Positions 9,392 to 18,049 of a DNA stretch of 64,000 nt are shown piece by piece (the first letter of the stretch is position 1; each line of letters opens with the position of its first letter). A program made the position numbers and the translations under genes. Under the pieces are notes generated by a model. It saw nothing but the letters and a program-made list of their open reading frames with translations. It did no database searches and had not been told where the DNA came from. The DNA comes from Nitratireductor sp. ZSWI3 (GTDB taxonomy: Bacteria; Pseudomonadota; Alphaproteobacteria; Rhizobiales; Rhizobiaceae), in NCBI RefSeq assembly GCF_024655565.1, contig NZ_JANKOF010000001.1, forward strand, positions 1 to 64,000. Reading direction: 5' to 3'.

Positions 9392-10702
9392 CTATTCCGC
9401 GAGCAGGCCCTCGCGCTTCAGGATAGTGTTGGTCTCCTCGGCCGCTTTGGCAAGGAAGGCATCGATCGCCGCGTCGTCATCGGCGAGTGAGGGATTGCCA
9501 TAGGCATTGGTGAGTTGGGCCGCGAGACGCGTCAGGACCTCCTCGATCGGACCGATCGCCGGCAGCGTGAAGAATGCATAGTCTTCCGGATAATCGACGA
9601 AGGCGCCGTAGGCGGGAACCTTGTCGGTGACCACCGTGTAGTCGACGCCGGAACGGTTCGGCAGCCAGCCGACATTGTCGAGAAGCCAGACCAGGTTCTC
9701 GGCTTCGTTGGCGGCCTGCGTGAAGGCCCAGGCCGCCTCCGCATCGTCGCCCTCGACTGCATTGACATAGAGGTTGGTCGGCAGGCCGATCGAGCCGCGC
9801 GGCAATGGCGCGGTGGCGTATTTCAGGTCCGGCGCCTTGGCGGCGATGTCGGCGATCACCCAGGACTCGCGGATGAACATGGCCGTCTGGCCACGTTCGA
9901 AGGCTTCCGCGTCGGCGGGCATTTCCGGGGTCACGGTCTTCAGCACGTGGACGTTCTGAAGATACTGGTTGAGCGTCTTGCGACCGGCTTCATTGGCATA
10001 GTTGGCACGCCATTTGCCGTTGCCGTCGGGCTCGATCACCGAGCCGCCATACTGGAACAGGTTGATCCAGAACTTTTCGGCGATCCCCTGGCCGCCTCCG
10101 GACAGACGGAGGCTCCAGCCCGACACCGTCGGGTTCCCGTTCGCATCGCGCTGCGTCAGCTTATCCGCATAGGCGGTGTATTCCTCCATCGTCTTCGGCG
10201 GCTCCTTGAGGCCTGCCGCCTCGAACATGTCGAGATTGTAGAACAGCGAGCCCTGGCCACGGAAAAGCGGCACCCCATAGACCGTGCCGTCCCTGCTTGC
10301 GGCCTCGACGAAGAAGCTTCCGAAATTGGCTTCGTCGGAGACAAAGTCCGAGACGGCCTGCGGAGCGGCCGGCAGCAGCTCGTTTTCGATGTAGCGGCTG
10401 GCGGTGGAGCCGGCGAGCTCGATCACCGTGACGCCGGCCGAGCCGGAGGTCAGCCCGAGAGCGATGCGCTTTTCATGCTCGCGCAGCGCGATCGCTTCCA
10501 CATTCACCTTCAGATCGGGATAGGCGTCCTTCATGGAAGCTGCGACATGCTCGTAGAACGGGGCCATCTCCGGATAACCGCTCCACACGGTGATGGTCTG
10601 GGCGGACGCCGCCGCAGGGATCATGAAGGCAGCGGCTGTCAGCGCCAGCGCCGCGCGTCTTGCTGCCGTGAAATGGAGGAGGTCGGGCCTGTGCGCTCTC
10701 AT
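9392..10702 (-). CDS. sugar ABC transporter substrate-binding protein (family 1)
   Basis: 436 aa from the ATG at 10702 (GGGAGA 8 bases upstream). A long signal peptide (about residues 1-35, ending AAASAQ) directs it to the periplasm. The mature part starts TITVWSGYPEMAPFY, typical of family 1 extracellular sugar-binding proteins. The in-frame extension to 10765 would run into the promoter/operator and is rejected. It captures the sugar for the two permeases and UgpC-type ATPase encoded downstream. It is probably repressed by the LacI-family protein at 15037 through the operator at 10766-10777. Confidence 0.92.
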   Translation of the reverse strand: MRAHRPDLLHFTAARRAALALTAAAFMIPAAASAQTITVWSGYPEMAPFYEHVAASMKDAYPDLKVNVEAIALREHEKRIALGLTSGSAGVTVIELAGSTASRYIENELLPAAPQAVSDFVSDEANFGSFFVEAASRDGTVYGVPLFRGQGSLFYNLDMFEAAGLKEPPKTMEEYTAYADKLTQRDANGNPTVSGWSLRLSGGGQGIAEKFWINLFQYGGSVIEPDGNGKWRANYANEAGRKTLNQYLQNVHVLKTVTPEMPADAEAFERGQTAMFIRESWVIADIAAKAPDLKYATAPLPRGSIGLPTNLYVNAVEGDDAEAAWAFTQAANEAENLVWLLDNVGWLPNRSGVDYTVVTDKVPAYGAFVDYPEDYAFFTLPAIGPIEEVLTRLAAQLTNAYGNPSLADDDAAIDAFLAKAAEETNTILKREGLLAE

Positions 10703-10755
10703 CTTGTGTTCTCCCTGTTGGACGTGAGCTGTCGGTGGATGTGTTCCCTGTTGAA

Positions 10756-10784
10756 AATCTGCCATGCAACCGGTTGCGCGTCAA
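10756..10784 (-). promoter_or_regulatory. promoter of the sugar ABC operon with embedded LacI-type operator
   Basis: Read on the minus strand: TTGACG (10784-10779), a 17-base spacer, then CAGATT (10761-10756). The spacer contains the 12-bp perfect palindrome GCAACCGGTTGC (10766-10777), a LacI/GalR-type operator with a central CpG. Binding there would block RNA polymerase. The same arrangement is seen in front of the NagB-like gene, next to the lacI-type gene itself. Confidence 0.78.
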
Positions 10785-10889
10785 GTAAAGCGGACGTCTC
10801 GTTGCCGGCATGTAATCCTCTTCCGAAGGCGTCCGACACCGCGCCGGCGCGACGTCGGTGACGGTTTGCCGGGTGGCCGCCGGCCTTTT

Positions 10890-12143
10890 TCAGGCTCCCC
10901 GTTCGGCGAGGAGCAGCCTGGCAGTCTCCGCGAGCCTTTCGGCGCAGCCGGGGGCAAAGGTGGCCGCCTGCCCGTAATAACGATGCGCTTCGTCCACCTC
11001 GTAGCCGCCGAACGCATATTCTTCCAAAGGCGGTATGTAGCCGGGATTGTCTTCGGCAAAGCCGGTGATGAAGATGTCGCGACGACCGGCGGCGGCGCGG
11101 ATCGAAAGCGCGGTGGACGCAAAGATCTCGCCCGGCAGGCCGAGCACCGGCAGGCCACCCCAGTCGAGCAGGGACACGCGCGCCGGCAGGGGCGGGGCGC
11201 TCTGCCGGGCGATGGTTTCGGCCCATTCCACCCAGCAGCGCAGAAGCGCCGCCCGGGCGGGATCGGCGTCGGCGCATTGCCGGCGCCAGGTTTCGGCCAA
11301 CATAGCCGGCCGCTCGCGTTCACGCCGCTCGAAGGGCAGTTCCAGTGTCGCTTCGCGGGCCGCGGTATGGTCGGCAAGCCGGATTTCCGGCGCCCGGAGC
11401 GCGACCGCCGCTATCCGGCCGCCGATTCGTTCGGCCGCCGCGAAACTGCGCTCGGGATTGGCACTCAGCGACACCGAGGCCTGGGCGCTGTGACCGGTGT
11501 TCACGTCGCCGACGCAACCGGTGACGAACACCGCCGTCGCGCCGGGATGGGCCGCTTCGAGGGCCGTGCGCACGAAATGCGGATAATCGGCGGTCCACAG
11601 CCTGTTGTCGGCGCCCAGCACCACCGGATGGCAGGCATAGCCCACCATCAGCGCGAAAATGTTGCCGGCCTCGTCGCGGATGCGCAGCAGCGGCACCGCG
11701 CCGTCGACCGGGCCGTCCGGATGGCGCCGGTTGCGGCCGACCTCGGGATCCGGGCCGAGCCCGACGGTCATCATCGCCGGCCGCCGGCGGGCGACGGCCA
11801 GGTCTATGGCCTCGACGCAAGCGTCTTCGAACTGTTCGAGATAGGCGGCATCCGCGGCGATGCTCAGGCGGTCGCTCATGGAGACAGGGCCACCATGGGT
11901 GTGCGTCGCGCTGACGATCACATTCGTGTCGGGCAGGCGGCAGCGGCTGCGGATGCGGGCGCTCATGTCCGCCTGCAGGCCGATCACGTCCGCAACGGCG
12001 ATGGCGGTGTCTCCAACCGCCAGGGCGCGCACGGTGAGCCGGTCGTGGGCACCCGTCGCCGCTGCCGTCCGGGCGGCGAACCCGGACATGGCCAGGCCCG
12101 GAGGCGGCGTGATGTCGACGGTGGCGACGCCGGCCGGGATCAT
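10890..12143 (-). CDS. neutral/alkaline ceramidase-like hydrolase
   Basis: 417 aa resembling only the N-terminal catalytic domain of neutral non-lysosomal ceramidases, which are much longer (about 650-750 aa). The metal-site signatures SATHTHGGP (about residue 98) and GYACHPVVLG (about 193) are present. There is no signal peptide, so it is presumably cytoplasmic, unlike secreted ceramidases. It starts ATGATC, overlapping the nagA stop by four bases, and is the last gene of the amino-sugar operon. Cleavage of an N-acyl bond on an amino sugar is a reasonable inference from the context; sphingolipid hydrolysis is not indicated. Confidence 0.75.
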   Translation of the reverse strand: MIPAGVATVDITPPPGLAMSGFAARTAAATGAHDRLTVRALAVGDTAIAVADVIGLQADMSARIRSRCRLPDTNVIVSATHTHGGPVSMSDRLSIAADAAYLEQFEDACVEAIDLAVARRRPAMMTVGLGPDPEVGRNRRHPDGPVDGAVPLLRIRDEAGNIFALMVGYACHPVVLGADNRLWTADYPHFVRTALEAAHPGATAVFVTGCVGDVNTGHSAQASVSLSANPERSFAAAERIGGRIAAVALRAPEIRLADHTAAREATLELPFERRERERPAMLAETWRRQCADADPARAALLRCWVEWAETIARQSAPPLPARVSLLDWGGLPVLGLPGEIFASTALSIRAAAGRRDIFITGFAEDNPGYIPPLEEYAFGGYEVDEAHRYYGQAATFAPGCAERLAETARLLLAERGA

Positions 12144-13291
12144 GCGCGAAAGACCTCCTCGCCGGCGATCCAGGCGGCCTCGAGGCTCAACGGACCGCTG
12201 TCCCCGGGAACCGAAAAGCGAATGAGGTCGGCGGGCTCTCCGACGGCAAGGAGGCAGGTCCTGCCGATGAAGGCGCCGGGATTTGCCGTTGCAAGCCTGA
12301 GCGCCTGCGGCAGGGAAAGGCCGGCCATGCGCATGGCGATGGGGATGTCGGCGATGAGGGGCAGGCCCGCGCCGGCAAGATAGGATGTGCCGGCGATCCC
12401 GATACGGCCGTCGGCGCGGACCTCGACCTGGCCGCCGATCGCCTGGCTGTAGAGGCCGGCAGGCATGCCGGCCAGCGCCACGCTGTCGGAAACGAGCACG
12501 GAACGGTCGAGCCCCTTGGCGCGGAGCATGGATTTGAACGTGTCGGCGGGCAGGTGGTGGCCATCGGCAATGAATGTCGCGGTCAGGCGGTCGTCGGCGA
12601 GCTGGGCCCAGATGAGGTTGGGATGCCGCGGCAGCTGAGCCGAGACCCCGTTGCCGAGATGCGTGGAAAGGTCGGCGCCCGCTGCCGCCGCGGCGTGGAT
12701 CTCGGCCGCGGTCGCGGCAGAATGGCCGAGCGCCACATGGACGCCTTGCGCCGTCACGGCACGGATGAAATCCGGCGCACCGGCATGTTCGGGCGCCAGG
12801 GTGACAAGACGCACCAGATTGCCGCTGGCCTTTTGCCAGCCGGCGAACTCTTCGAGCGAAGGGGGGCGGACATGACGGTCCGGATGCGCGCCGCGCGGGC
12901 CGTCTTCATGGGCGATGGCAGGACCTTCCATGTGAACGCCCGGGATCATGCGGGCGCAGAGCGGGTCTGCCGCGCGCGCAGCGGCAATCGCGGAAAGCGC
13001 GTCGAGGAGAGCCTCCTGCGATGCGGTGATCAGCGTCGGCAGATAGGCCGCGACGCCGAGGCTGGCCAACATGCGGCTGAGCTTCGAGACGCTGTCAGCA
13101 AGAAGCCGCCCGTCGTTGAGATCGATGCCCGCATAGCCATTGACCTGAAGGTCGACCAGACCGGGTGAGAGAAAGGCCCCGTCGTCGCAGGCCGCCTCTT
13201 CGATGGCGACGATGCGACCGTCATGCACGGCAACGGCAAGGCCTCTTCCGGAGGCCGGGTCGATGCCGGCGATGACGGTCTCATCGGTCAC
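12140..13291 (-). CDS. nagA: N-acetylglucosamine-6-phosphate deacetylase
   Basis: 383 aa, amidohydrolase fold. Residues matching the E. coli enzyme are visible: metal/catalytic E122 in HMEGPA, H190 in GHSAAT, H211 in STHLGNG and D269 in VSDSVALAG, plus the N-terminal GLVDLQVNGYAG. It converts GlcNAc-6-P to GlcN-6-P plus acetate in the cytoplasm. THLGNG replaces the usual THLFNAM, so a related N-acylated amino-sugar phosphate is possible. The start is GTG, overlapping the SIS-gene stop (GTGA), with no strong ribosome site, so translational coupling is likely. Confidence 0.87.
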   Translation of the reverse strand: MTDETVIAGIDPASGRGLAVAVHDGRIVAIEEAACDDGAFLSPGLVDLQVNGYAGIDLNDGRLLADSVSKLSRMLASLGVAAYLPTLITASQEALLDALSAIAAARAADPLCARMIPGVHMEGPAIAHEDGPRGAHPDRHVRPPSLEEFAGWQKASGNLVRLVTLAPEHAGAPDFIRAVTAQGVHVALGHSAATAAEIHAAAAAGADLSTHLGNGVSAQLPRHPNLIWAQLADDRLTATFIADGHHLPADTFKSMLRAKGLDRSVLVSDSVALAGMPAGLYSQAIGGQVEVRADGRIGIAGTSYLAGAGLPLIADIPIAMRMAGLSLPQALRLATANPGAFIGRTCLLAVGEPADLIRFSVPGDSGPLSLEAAWIAGEEVFRA

Positions 13292-14058
13292 AGGGCGCGC
13301 ACCCGGTTTCTGAAGCGCGCGATGAAACGGCTATTGGCCTCGTCGCCGCCGGGCGCATTGCCGCTGCGCCAGACCGGCGGTTCGACCCCGCGCTCCATGA
13401 GCTTGGCAACGGTCCGGATGACCAGGCAGTTGAGGGCGAAGGCGTTGGCGAAGGTGGAGATCGCTGCGATGCTTTCACCCATGCCCGGCACTTTCACCAC
13501 GGCGTCGCCGACGGGCACCTTGGTGTCAATCGCGATGTCGACCACGTCGTGAAGGTTGTGCTTGCCGGGATGGCGGGCGGGATGGTCGGCAGTGGTGCTC
13601 TCGGCGTGCTGGCGCGAGCTGACGCCGATCAGGAAGACGTCCCGCGAGCGCGCCTCGAGGGCGGCGTCGATCAGCGCGGCGTTGATCCCGTAGGCATTGG
13701 CAAGGATCAGCAGATCCCGGTCGCCGAGCTGCGCATTGGAGATGACGATCCGGCCGTAACCCGGCGTTCGTTCGATCGCCATCGAACGCAGCGCGCCGTT
13801 CGACAGCAGGGTCCCCTCGTCGAGAATGGCGCTGACATGCATCAGCCCGCCGGCGCGGAAGAAGACCTCCTGGCTTGCAAGATTCGAATGCCCGCCGGGG
13901 CCGAAGACGTGGACGAGCCGGTCGGCTTCGATCTGCTCTGCAAGGCGATCGGCGGCGGCATCGAGGGGATCGCGTTCCTCGATCAGGATGCGATTCATCA
14001 GGGCCTGTGTTTCGGCAAGGTATCCCGAACACAACGCGTCGGCGTCGATTTCAGGCAT
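13288..14058 (-). CDS. SIS-domain (sugar isomerase) protein, UPF0309-like
   Basis: 256 aa from the ATG at 14058 (GAGGAGG nine bases upstream). VHVFGPGGHSNLASQEVFFR (about residues 50-69) is the phosphosugar-binding SIS signature, and a second half with GKHNLHDVVDIAIDTKVPVG is typical of the UPF0309 family. SIS proteins isomerise or bind phosphosugars. It lies between the NagB-like and NagA genes and overlaps both, so it acts in the same amino-sugar route. The exact reaction is not known. Confidence 0.8.
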   Translation of the reverse strand: MPEIDADALCSGYLAETQALMNRILIEERDPLDAAADRLAEQIEADRLVHVFGPGGHSNLASQEVFFRAGGLMHVSAILDEGTLLSNGALRSMAIERTPGYGRIVISNAQLGDRDLLILANAYGINAALIDAALEARSRDVFLIGVSSRQHAESTTADHPARHPGKHNLHDVVDIAIDTKVPVGDAVVKVPGMGESIAAISTFANAFALNCLVIRTVAKLMERGVEPPVWRSGNAPGGDEANSRFIARFRNRVRAL

Positions 14059-14842
14059 CGGGGTCGGCCTCCTCGTCGAGATAGAGGGTGCAGTCGGCAT
14101 GCCGGCGCAGGATACTCGCCGGGCAGGCGGTTGTCGTCGGCCCGTGCAGCGCCTGCCGGACTGCTTCCTTCTTGTGCGCGCCGGGCACGATGCAGAACAG
14201 CCGATCCGCCCGCAGCAGCCTCGGAATGGTCAGCGTCAGCGCGCTGCGCGGCACATCGTCCAGGCTTTCGAACCCGCCGTCGTCGAACTGCTGCCGGCGG
14301 CAGACGGCGTCCAGCTCCACCTCCTTGACGTCGAGCGGGTCGTCGAAATCGGCGATCGGCGGATCGTTGAAGGCGATGTGCCCGTTGACACCGATGCCGA
14401 GGCAGACGAAGTCGATCGGCGCCTCGTCGAGCAGCGCCGCATAGCGCCGGGCTTCGGCCTTGGGTGCCGCGCCGGGATCGATGCGGTGCACGGCCCTGAA
14501 GGGAAGGTCGTGGAAGAGATGCCGGTCGAGCCAGTTGGCGAAGCGCTGCGGCGCCTCGGGCGCAAGACCGATGAACTCGTCCATGTGAAACGCCGTCACG
14601 CGCGACCAGTCTATGCCGGCAGTCGAGCGCAGCTGATCGATCATCGAGGATTGGCTGGGTGCCGAGGCGAAGATCATCCGGATGCCGTCACGGTCCTGAA
14701 GGCGCGCGGTCATCGCTTCCGCGACTGCGGAAGCTGCGGCGGCGCCCATGTCCCGGCTGGTCGCAAAGGTCTCAACCAGCAGCTTGTCGACGCGTCGTGT
14801 GGAGAGCGGGGCGATCGGACGGGTGGCTTGCGCGTGCGGCAA
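14051..14842 (-). CDS. glucosamine-6-phosphate deaminase-like (NagB/6-phosphogluconolactonase family)
   Basis: 263 aa from a TTG at 14842, chosen because CCGGAG stands 7 bases before it and because upstream in-frame starts would run through the promoter and operators. Catalytic blocks of NagB are present: HMDEFIGL (general base Asp) and LGIGVNGHIAFNDP (catalytic His). It would convert GlcN-6-P to fructose-6-P and ammonia. It is the first gene of the four-gene operon with the SIS protein, NagA and ceramidase-like protein. Sequence divergence around the lid leaves a related amino-sugar phosphate as possible substrate. Confidence 0.8.
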   Translation of the reverse strand: MPHAQATRPIAPLSTRRVDKLLVETFATSRDMGAAAASAVAEAMTARLQDRDGIRMIFASAPSQSSMIDQLRSTAGIDWSRVTAFHMDEFIGLAPEAPQRFANWLDRHLFHDLPFRAVHRIDPGAAPKAEARRYAALLDEAPIDFVCLGIGVNGHIAFNDPPIADFDDPLDVKEVELDAVCRRQQFDDGGFESLDDVPRSALTLTIPRLLRADRLFCIVPGAHKKEAVRQALHGPTTTACPASILRRHADCTLYLDEEADPDA

Positions 14843-14911
14843 TGGGAGACTCCGGAATTGTGCTGGAGCGGACGCTTCCGCCGCGACCAGGGGTGGTATC
14901 GAGCCATGCGC

Positions 14912-14940
14912 ACTATTGCGTGCAACCGGTTGCATGTCAA
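14912..14940 (-). promoter_or_regulatory. promoter of the amino-sugar operon with embedded operator O1
   Basis: Minus strand: perfect -35 TTGACA (14940-14935), 17-base spacer, -10 AATAGT (14917-14912). The spacer holds the 14-bp perfect palindrome TGCAACCGGTTGCA (14921-14934). The same core occurs in the spacer of the sugar ABC promoter at 10756-10784. The site lies between the NagB-like gene and the divergent lacI-type gene. Confidence 0.82.
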
Positions 14941-14948
14941 CCGGTTGC
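14938..14948. promoter_or_regulatory. second LacI-type operator O2
   Basis: CAACCGGTTG, a 10-bp perfect palindrome sharing the core of O1, with its centre 15 bases from the O1 centre. It overlaps the edge of the -35 box and could give cooperative binding or autoregulation of the divergent lacI-type gene. Confidence 0.7.
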
Positions 14949-15036
14949 CTGGGCCTGCGGCGCGGTGCATTCTGGCGCGGCAAAGGAACGGCTGAGGCGG
15001 CGAGGCAGGGTTTTGGCAGCGGAGCGCAGGGGCGGA

Positions 15037-16014
15037 GTGACGATCAGCCAGGTGGCGGAGGCAGCGGGCGTTGCCCGCTCCAGCGTATCGCGCGCCTACA
15101 CCCGGCCGCACATGCTGAGCCCTGAAACCGTCGAGCGCATCAAGATGGCGGCCGAGCGGCTGGGATATGTGCCGAACCACACCGCGCGCGCGCTCAGCAC
15201 CGGCCGGCACGGCAATGTGGCGCTGATCGTCCCCGATGTCGCCAACCCCTTCTTTCCGCCGATGATCCGCGCCGCACAGGTGGAAGCGGACCGCTCGGAC
15301 TTCTGCGTCTTTCTTGGCAATTCGGACGAGGACCCGGAAAAGGAAGACAAGCTGCTCGGCCGTTTCGCGGGGCAGGTGGAAGGCATAATCCTCGCCTCGC
15401 CGCGCCTTTCCGACGAGCGGATTGTCGCCCATGCGGCCCTGCGCCCGCTGGTGCTCATAAACCGCAACGTGGAGGGCATCCCGCGTGTCCTGATCGACAG
15501 CGGGACGGGCATCGGCGAAGCGACGGCCCATCTTGCCGAACTCGGCCACAGGAACATCGTCTATGTCAGTGGTCCCTCGACGTCGTGGTCGAACAAGCAG
15601 CGCCGGGCCGCGGTGCGCAAGGCGGCGGGCGAGCGCGGGCTGGATCTGAGCTTCGTCTCGGCGTCCGTGCCGAGCTTCGAGGCGGGGCTGCAGGCGGTCG
15701 ACGCCATTCTCGCCAAGGGCGCCTCGGCGGCGATCGCCTTCGACGACGTCACCGCGCAGGGCATCCTGGCCGGGCTGGCGGCGCGGGGGATCGGCGTGCC
15801 GAAGGATTTTTCGGTGGTCGGCTGCGACGATGCGCTCGGACCGCTGACGGTGCCGGCGCTGACCACGGTCTCGAGCCGCTCGGTCGAAGCCGGCAAGCTC
15901 GCCGTCTCGCTGCTTATGGAGATGCTGCAGTCGCAGGCGCTCCGCGATGCGTCCTACGTCCTCGAGACGCACCTCATCGTGCGGGGTACGACTGGTCGCG
16001 CGCCCGGTCAATGA
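15037..16014 (+). CDS. LacI-family transcriptional regulator
   Basis: 325 aa from GTG at 15037 (AGGGG four bases upstream); a TTG at 15013 would add eight residues. The N-terminal helix-turn-helix VTISQVAEAAGVARSSVSRA and hinge helix AERLGYVPNHTARALSTG are classic LacI/GalR, followed by the periplasmic-binding-like effector domain (NVALIVPDVANPFFPPMI). Frames starting further upstream would pass through the operators and are rejected. It presumably represses both the amino-sugar operon and the sugar ABC operon until an amino-sugar ligand binds. Confidence 0.88.
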   Translation: MTISQVAEAAGVARSSVSRAYTRPHMLSPETVERIKMAAERLGYVPNHTARALSTGRHGNVALIVPDVANPFFPPMIRAAQVEADRSDFCVFLGNSDEDPEKEDKLLGRFAGQVEGIILASPRLSDERIVAHAALRPLVLINRNVEGIPRVLIDSGTGIGEATAHLAELGHRNIVYVSGPSTSWSNKQRRAAVRKAAGERGLDLSFVSASVPSFEAGLQAVDAILAKGASAAIAFDDVTAQGILAGLAARGIGVPKDFSVVGCDDALGPLTVPALTTVSSRSVEAGKLAVSLLMEMLQSQALRDASYVLETHLIVRGTTGRAPGQ

Positions 16015-16027
16015 TAATTTATTGACA
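16007..16027. promoter_or_regulatory. inverted repeat overlapping a -35-like box in an AT-rich gap
   Basis: GTCAAT and ATTGAC form a perfect inverted repeat with an 8-base centre (16007-16026), overlapping the lacI stop. The right arm contributes TTGACA (16022-16027). The following ~40 bases are unusually AT-rich, but no good -10 is seen at 16-18 bases. This gap is the only place for the promoter of the peptide ABC operon. Confidence 0.4.
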
Positions 16028-16176
16028 AAATATGCAGAAAAGTTTTCTTTGGGAAAATTGTTGCTCTTGAGGCGCTGAAATCCGCTTTTTGCCGGGCTCC
16101 TCCCCGTTCGTGGAGGGCGGCGAAATGCCGAGGGCGATCGGATCGTTCGGCGCTGCCCCTTCTGATGGGAGACCCT

Positions 16177-18015
16177 ATGCCGCAATCCGGGCAGGACTCG
16201 TTGCTTGATGTGCGTTCCCTCGCCGTCCGCTTCGGCAGCAACCGGGTTGTCGACGGCCTGAGCTTCAGCGTCGCACCGGGTCGCACCCTCGCCATCGTCG
16301 GCGAGTCGGGTTCGGGAAAATCGGTCACCTCCCTGTCGATCATGCGGTTGATCGACCACATGAACGGCACGATCGCCGAGGGCGAGATCCGCTTCAATGC
16401 GGGCAATGGCAGCACCGATCTTGCGCAGGCATCCGTCGAGACCATGCGAAAGGTGCGCGGCAAGGAGATCGCCATGATCTTCCAGGAGCCGATGACCTCG
16501 CTGAACCCGGTCTTCACCATCGGCGAGCAGATCGCCGAAGTCCTGATGCTGCACGAGGGGACGTCGAAGAGAAAGGCGCTCGAGCAGGCCGGCGATCTTC
16601 TGGAAATGGTGCGTCTGCCGGATGCGCGCGCACTGCTGTCGCGCTATCCGCACCAGTTGTCGGGCGGCATGCGCCAAAGGGTCATGATCGCCATGGCGCT
16701 GGCCTGCAAGCCGAAGCTCTTGATCGCAGACGAGCCGACCACCGCGCTCGACGTGACGATCCAGGCGCAGATCCTGTCCATCATCCGCGACCTGCAGAAG
16801 AAGCTCGGCATGGCCGTGATCTTCATCACGCACGACATGGGTGTGGTCGCCGAGATCGCCGACGACGTCGTCGTCATGTGGCAAGGCAGGAAGGTCGAGG
16901 AAGGCCCCGTCGAGGATGTCTTCGCCAGGCCGAAGCACGCCTACACCCGGACCCTGTTGTCGGCCGTGCCGACGCTCGGCTCCATGCGGGGCGAGAAATA
17001 TCCGAAGAGGCTCCCCGTCGCCGTGATGGACGGCGAAACGCCGCGCCTCGTCGGCGAGGAGCACGTGCAGGACACGGCGCGCTACGACGGCGCGCCGCTG
17101 CTCAGCCTGCGCGATCTCGAAACCCGTTTCGACATCAAGAAGGGCTTCTTCGGCGGCGTCACGCACCGGGTCCATGCGGTGGAGAAGGTCAGCCTCGACA
17201 TATGGCCGGGCGAAACGCTGTCGCTGGTCGGCGAATCCGGTTCGGGCAAATCCACCATCGGCCGCACGATCCAGCAGCTCCAGGCGGCCACCGGGGGCGA
17301 GGTCGTCTTCGAAGGCAAGGCGGTTTCAGCCATGTCGGCTGCCGAGCGTCACAGCCTGCGCCAGAAGGTCCAGTACGTCTTCCAGGACCCCTTCGCCTCG
17401 CTCGACCCGCGCCGCACGGTGGGATTCTCCATCGCCGAGCCGATCGTCACCCATCGCCTGATCGATGGGGCCGCCGCCACCCGGAAGCGCGTGCACCAAC
17501 TGCTGGAGCGGGTCGGCCTGAAGGCCGAGCACGCGCGGCGCTACCCGCACGAATTCTCGGGCGGTCAGCGCCAGCGCATCTGCATCGCCCGCGCGCTCGC
17601 ATCCCGCCCGAAGCTGATCATCGCCGACGAGGCCCTGTCGGCGCTCGACGTGTCGGTGCAGGCGCAGATCATCAACCTGATGATGGAGCTGCAGGCGGAC
17701 GAGGGCCTCTCCTACCTGTTCATCAGCCACGATATGGCGGTGGTCGAGAAGGTGAGCCACCGGGTGGCGGTGCTCTATCTCGGCCAGGTGGTCGAGGCGG
17801 GGTCGCGCGAAGCCGTTTTCGAGCGGGCGAGGCATCCCTATACGCGAAAATTGCTGTCGGCCGTACCGGTCGCCGATCCGACGCGCCGGCCGGAGCGGCC
17901 GATGCTGGAAGGCGAGATACCAAGCCCGGTGCGGCGGGTCGGCGACGAGCCGAAAATCCAGCCCCTGGTCGCCATCGCGCCCGATCACATGATCGCGCAG
18001 GACGCAGCCGGCTGA
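16177..18015 (+). CDS. peptide-type ABC transporter, fused ATP-binding protein (DppD-DppF type)
   Basis: 612 aa holding two complete ABC ATPase domains of the nickel/peptide importer family. Walker A GESGSGKS occurs at residues 42-49 and 352-359. Signatures are [12 protein letters not shown] and [12 protein letters not shown], and Walker B motifs [10 protein letters not shown] and [10 protein letters not shown]. The start at 16177 has GGGAG five bases upstream; the ATG at 16165 overlaps that site. It energises the two permeases encoded downstream. The ATPase is the first gene of the operon, ahead of the binding protein, whereas such genes are more often last. Confidence 0.93.
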   Translation: MPQSGQDSLLDVRSLAVRFGSNRVVDGLSFSVAPGRTLAIVGESGSGKSVTSLSIMRLIDHMNGTIAEGEIRFNAGNGSTDLAQASVETMRKVRGKEIAMIFQEPMTSLNPVFTIGEQIAEVLMLHEGTSKRKALEQAGDLLEMVRLPDARALLSRYPHQLSGGMRQRVMIAMALACKPKLLIADEPTTALDVTIQAQILSIIRDLQKKLGMAVIFITHDMGVVAEIADDVVVMWQGRKVEEGPVEDVFARPKHAYTRTLLSAVPTLGSMRGEKYPKRLPVAVMDGETPRLVGEEHVQDTARYDGAPLLSLRDLETRFDIKKGFFGGVTHRVHAVEKVSLDIWPGETLSLVGESGSGKSTIGRTIQQLQAATGGEVVFEGKAVSAMSAAERHSLRQKVQYVFQDPFASLDPRRTVGFSIAEPIVTHRLIDGAAATRKRVHQLLERVGLKAEHARRYPHEFSGGQRQRICIARALASRPKLIIADEALSALDVSVQAQIINLMMELQADEGLSYLFISHDMAVVEKVSHRVAVLYLGQVVEAGSREAVFERARHPYTRKLLSAVPVADPTRRPERPMLEGEIPSPVRRVGDEPKIQPLVAIAPDHMIAQDAAG

Positions 18016-18049
18016 TGACGGAACATCCAATTTCAAACGGAGGACATCC

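Noticed and set aside
10868-10890. GC-rich stem followed by TTTTT near the ceramidase-like stop
   Set aside because: The T-run is on the plus strand while the adjacent genes are on the minus strand, so it would not terminate them.
14843-15036. Longer N-termini for the NagB-like and LacI proteins using upstream starts
   Set aside because: Both extensions would translate through the promoter and the two operator palindromes; starts with ribosome sites exist closer to the conserved domains.
14710-17175. An 821-codon open frame on the minus strand across lacI and the ATPase gene
   Set aside because: It runs antisense through two firmly identified genes and their intergenic region; low-complexity composition and no homology pattern.
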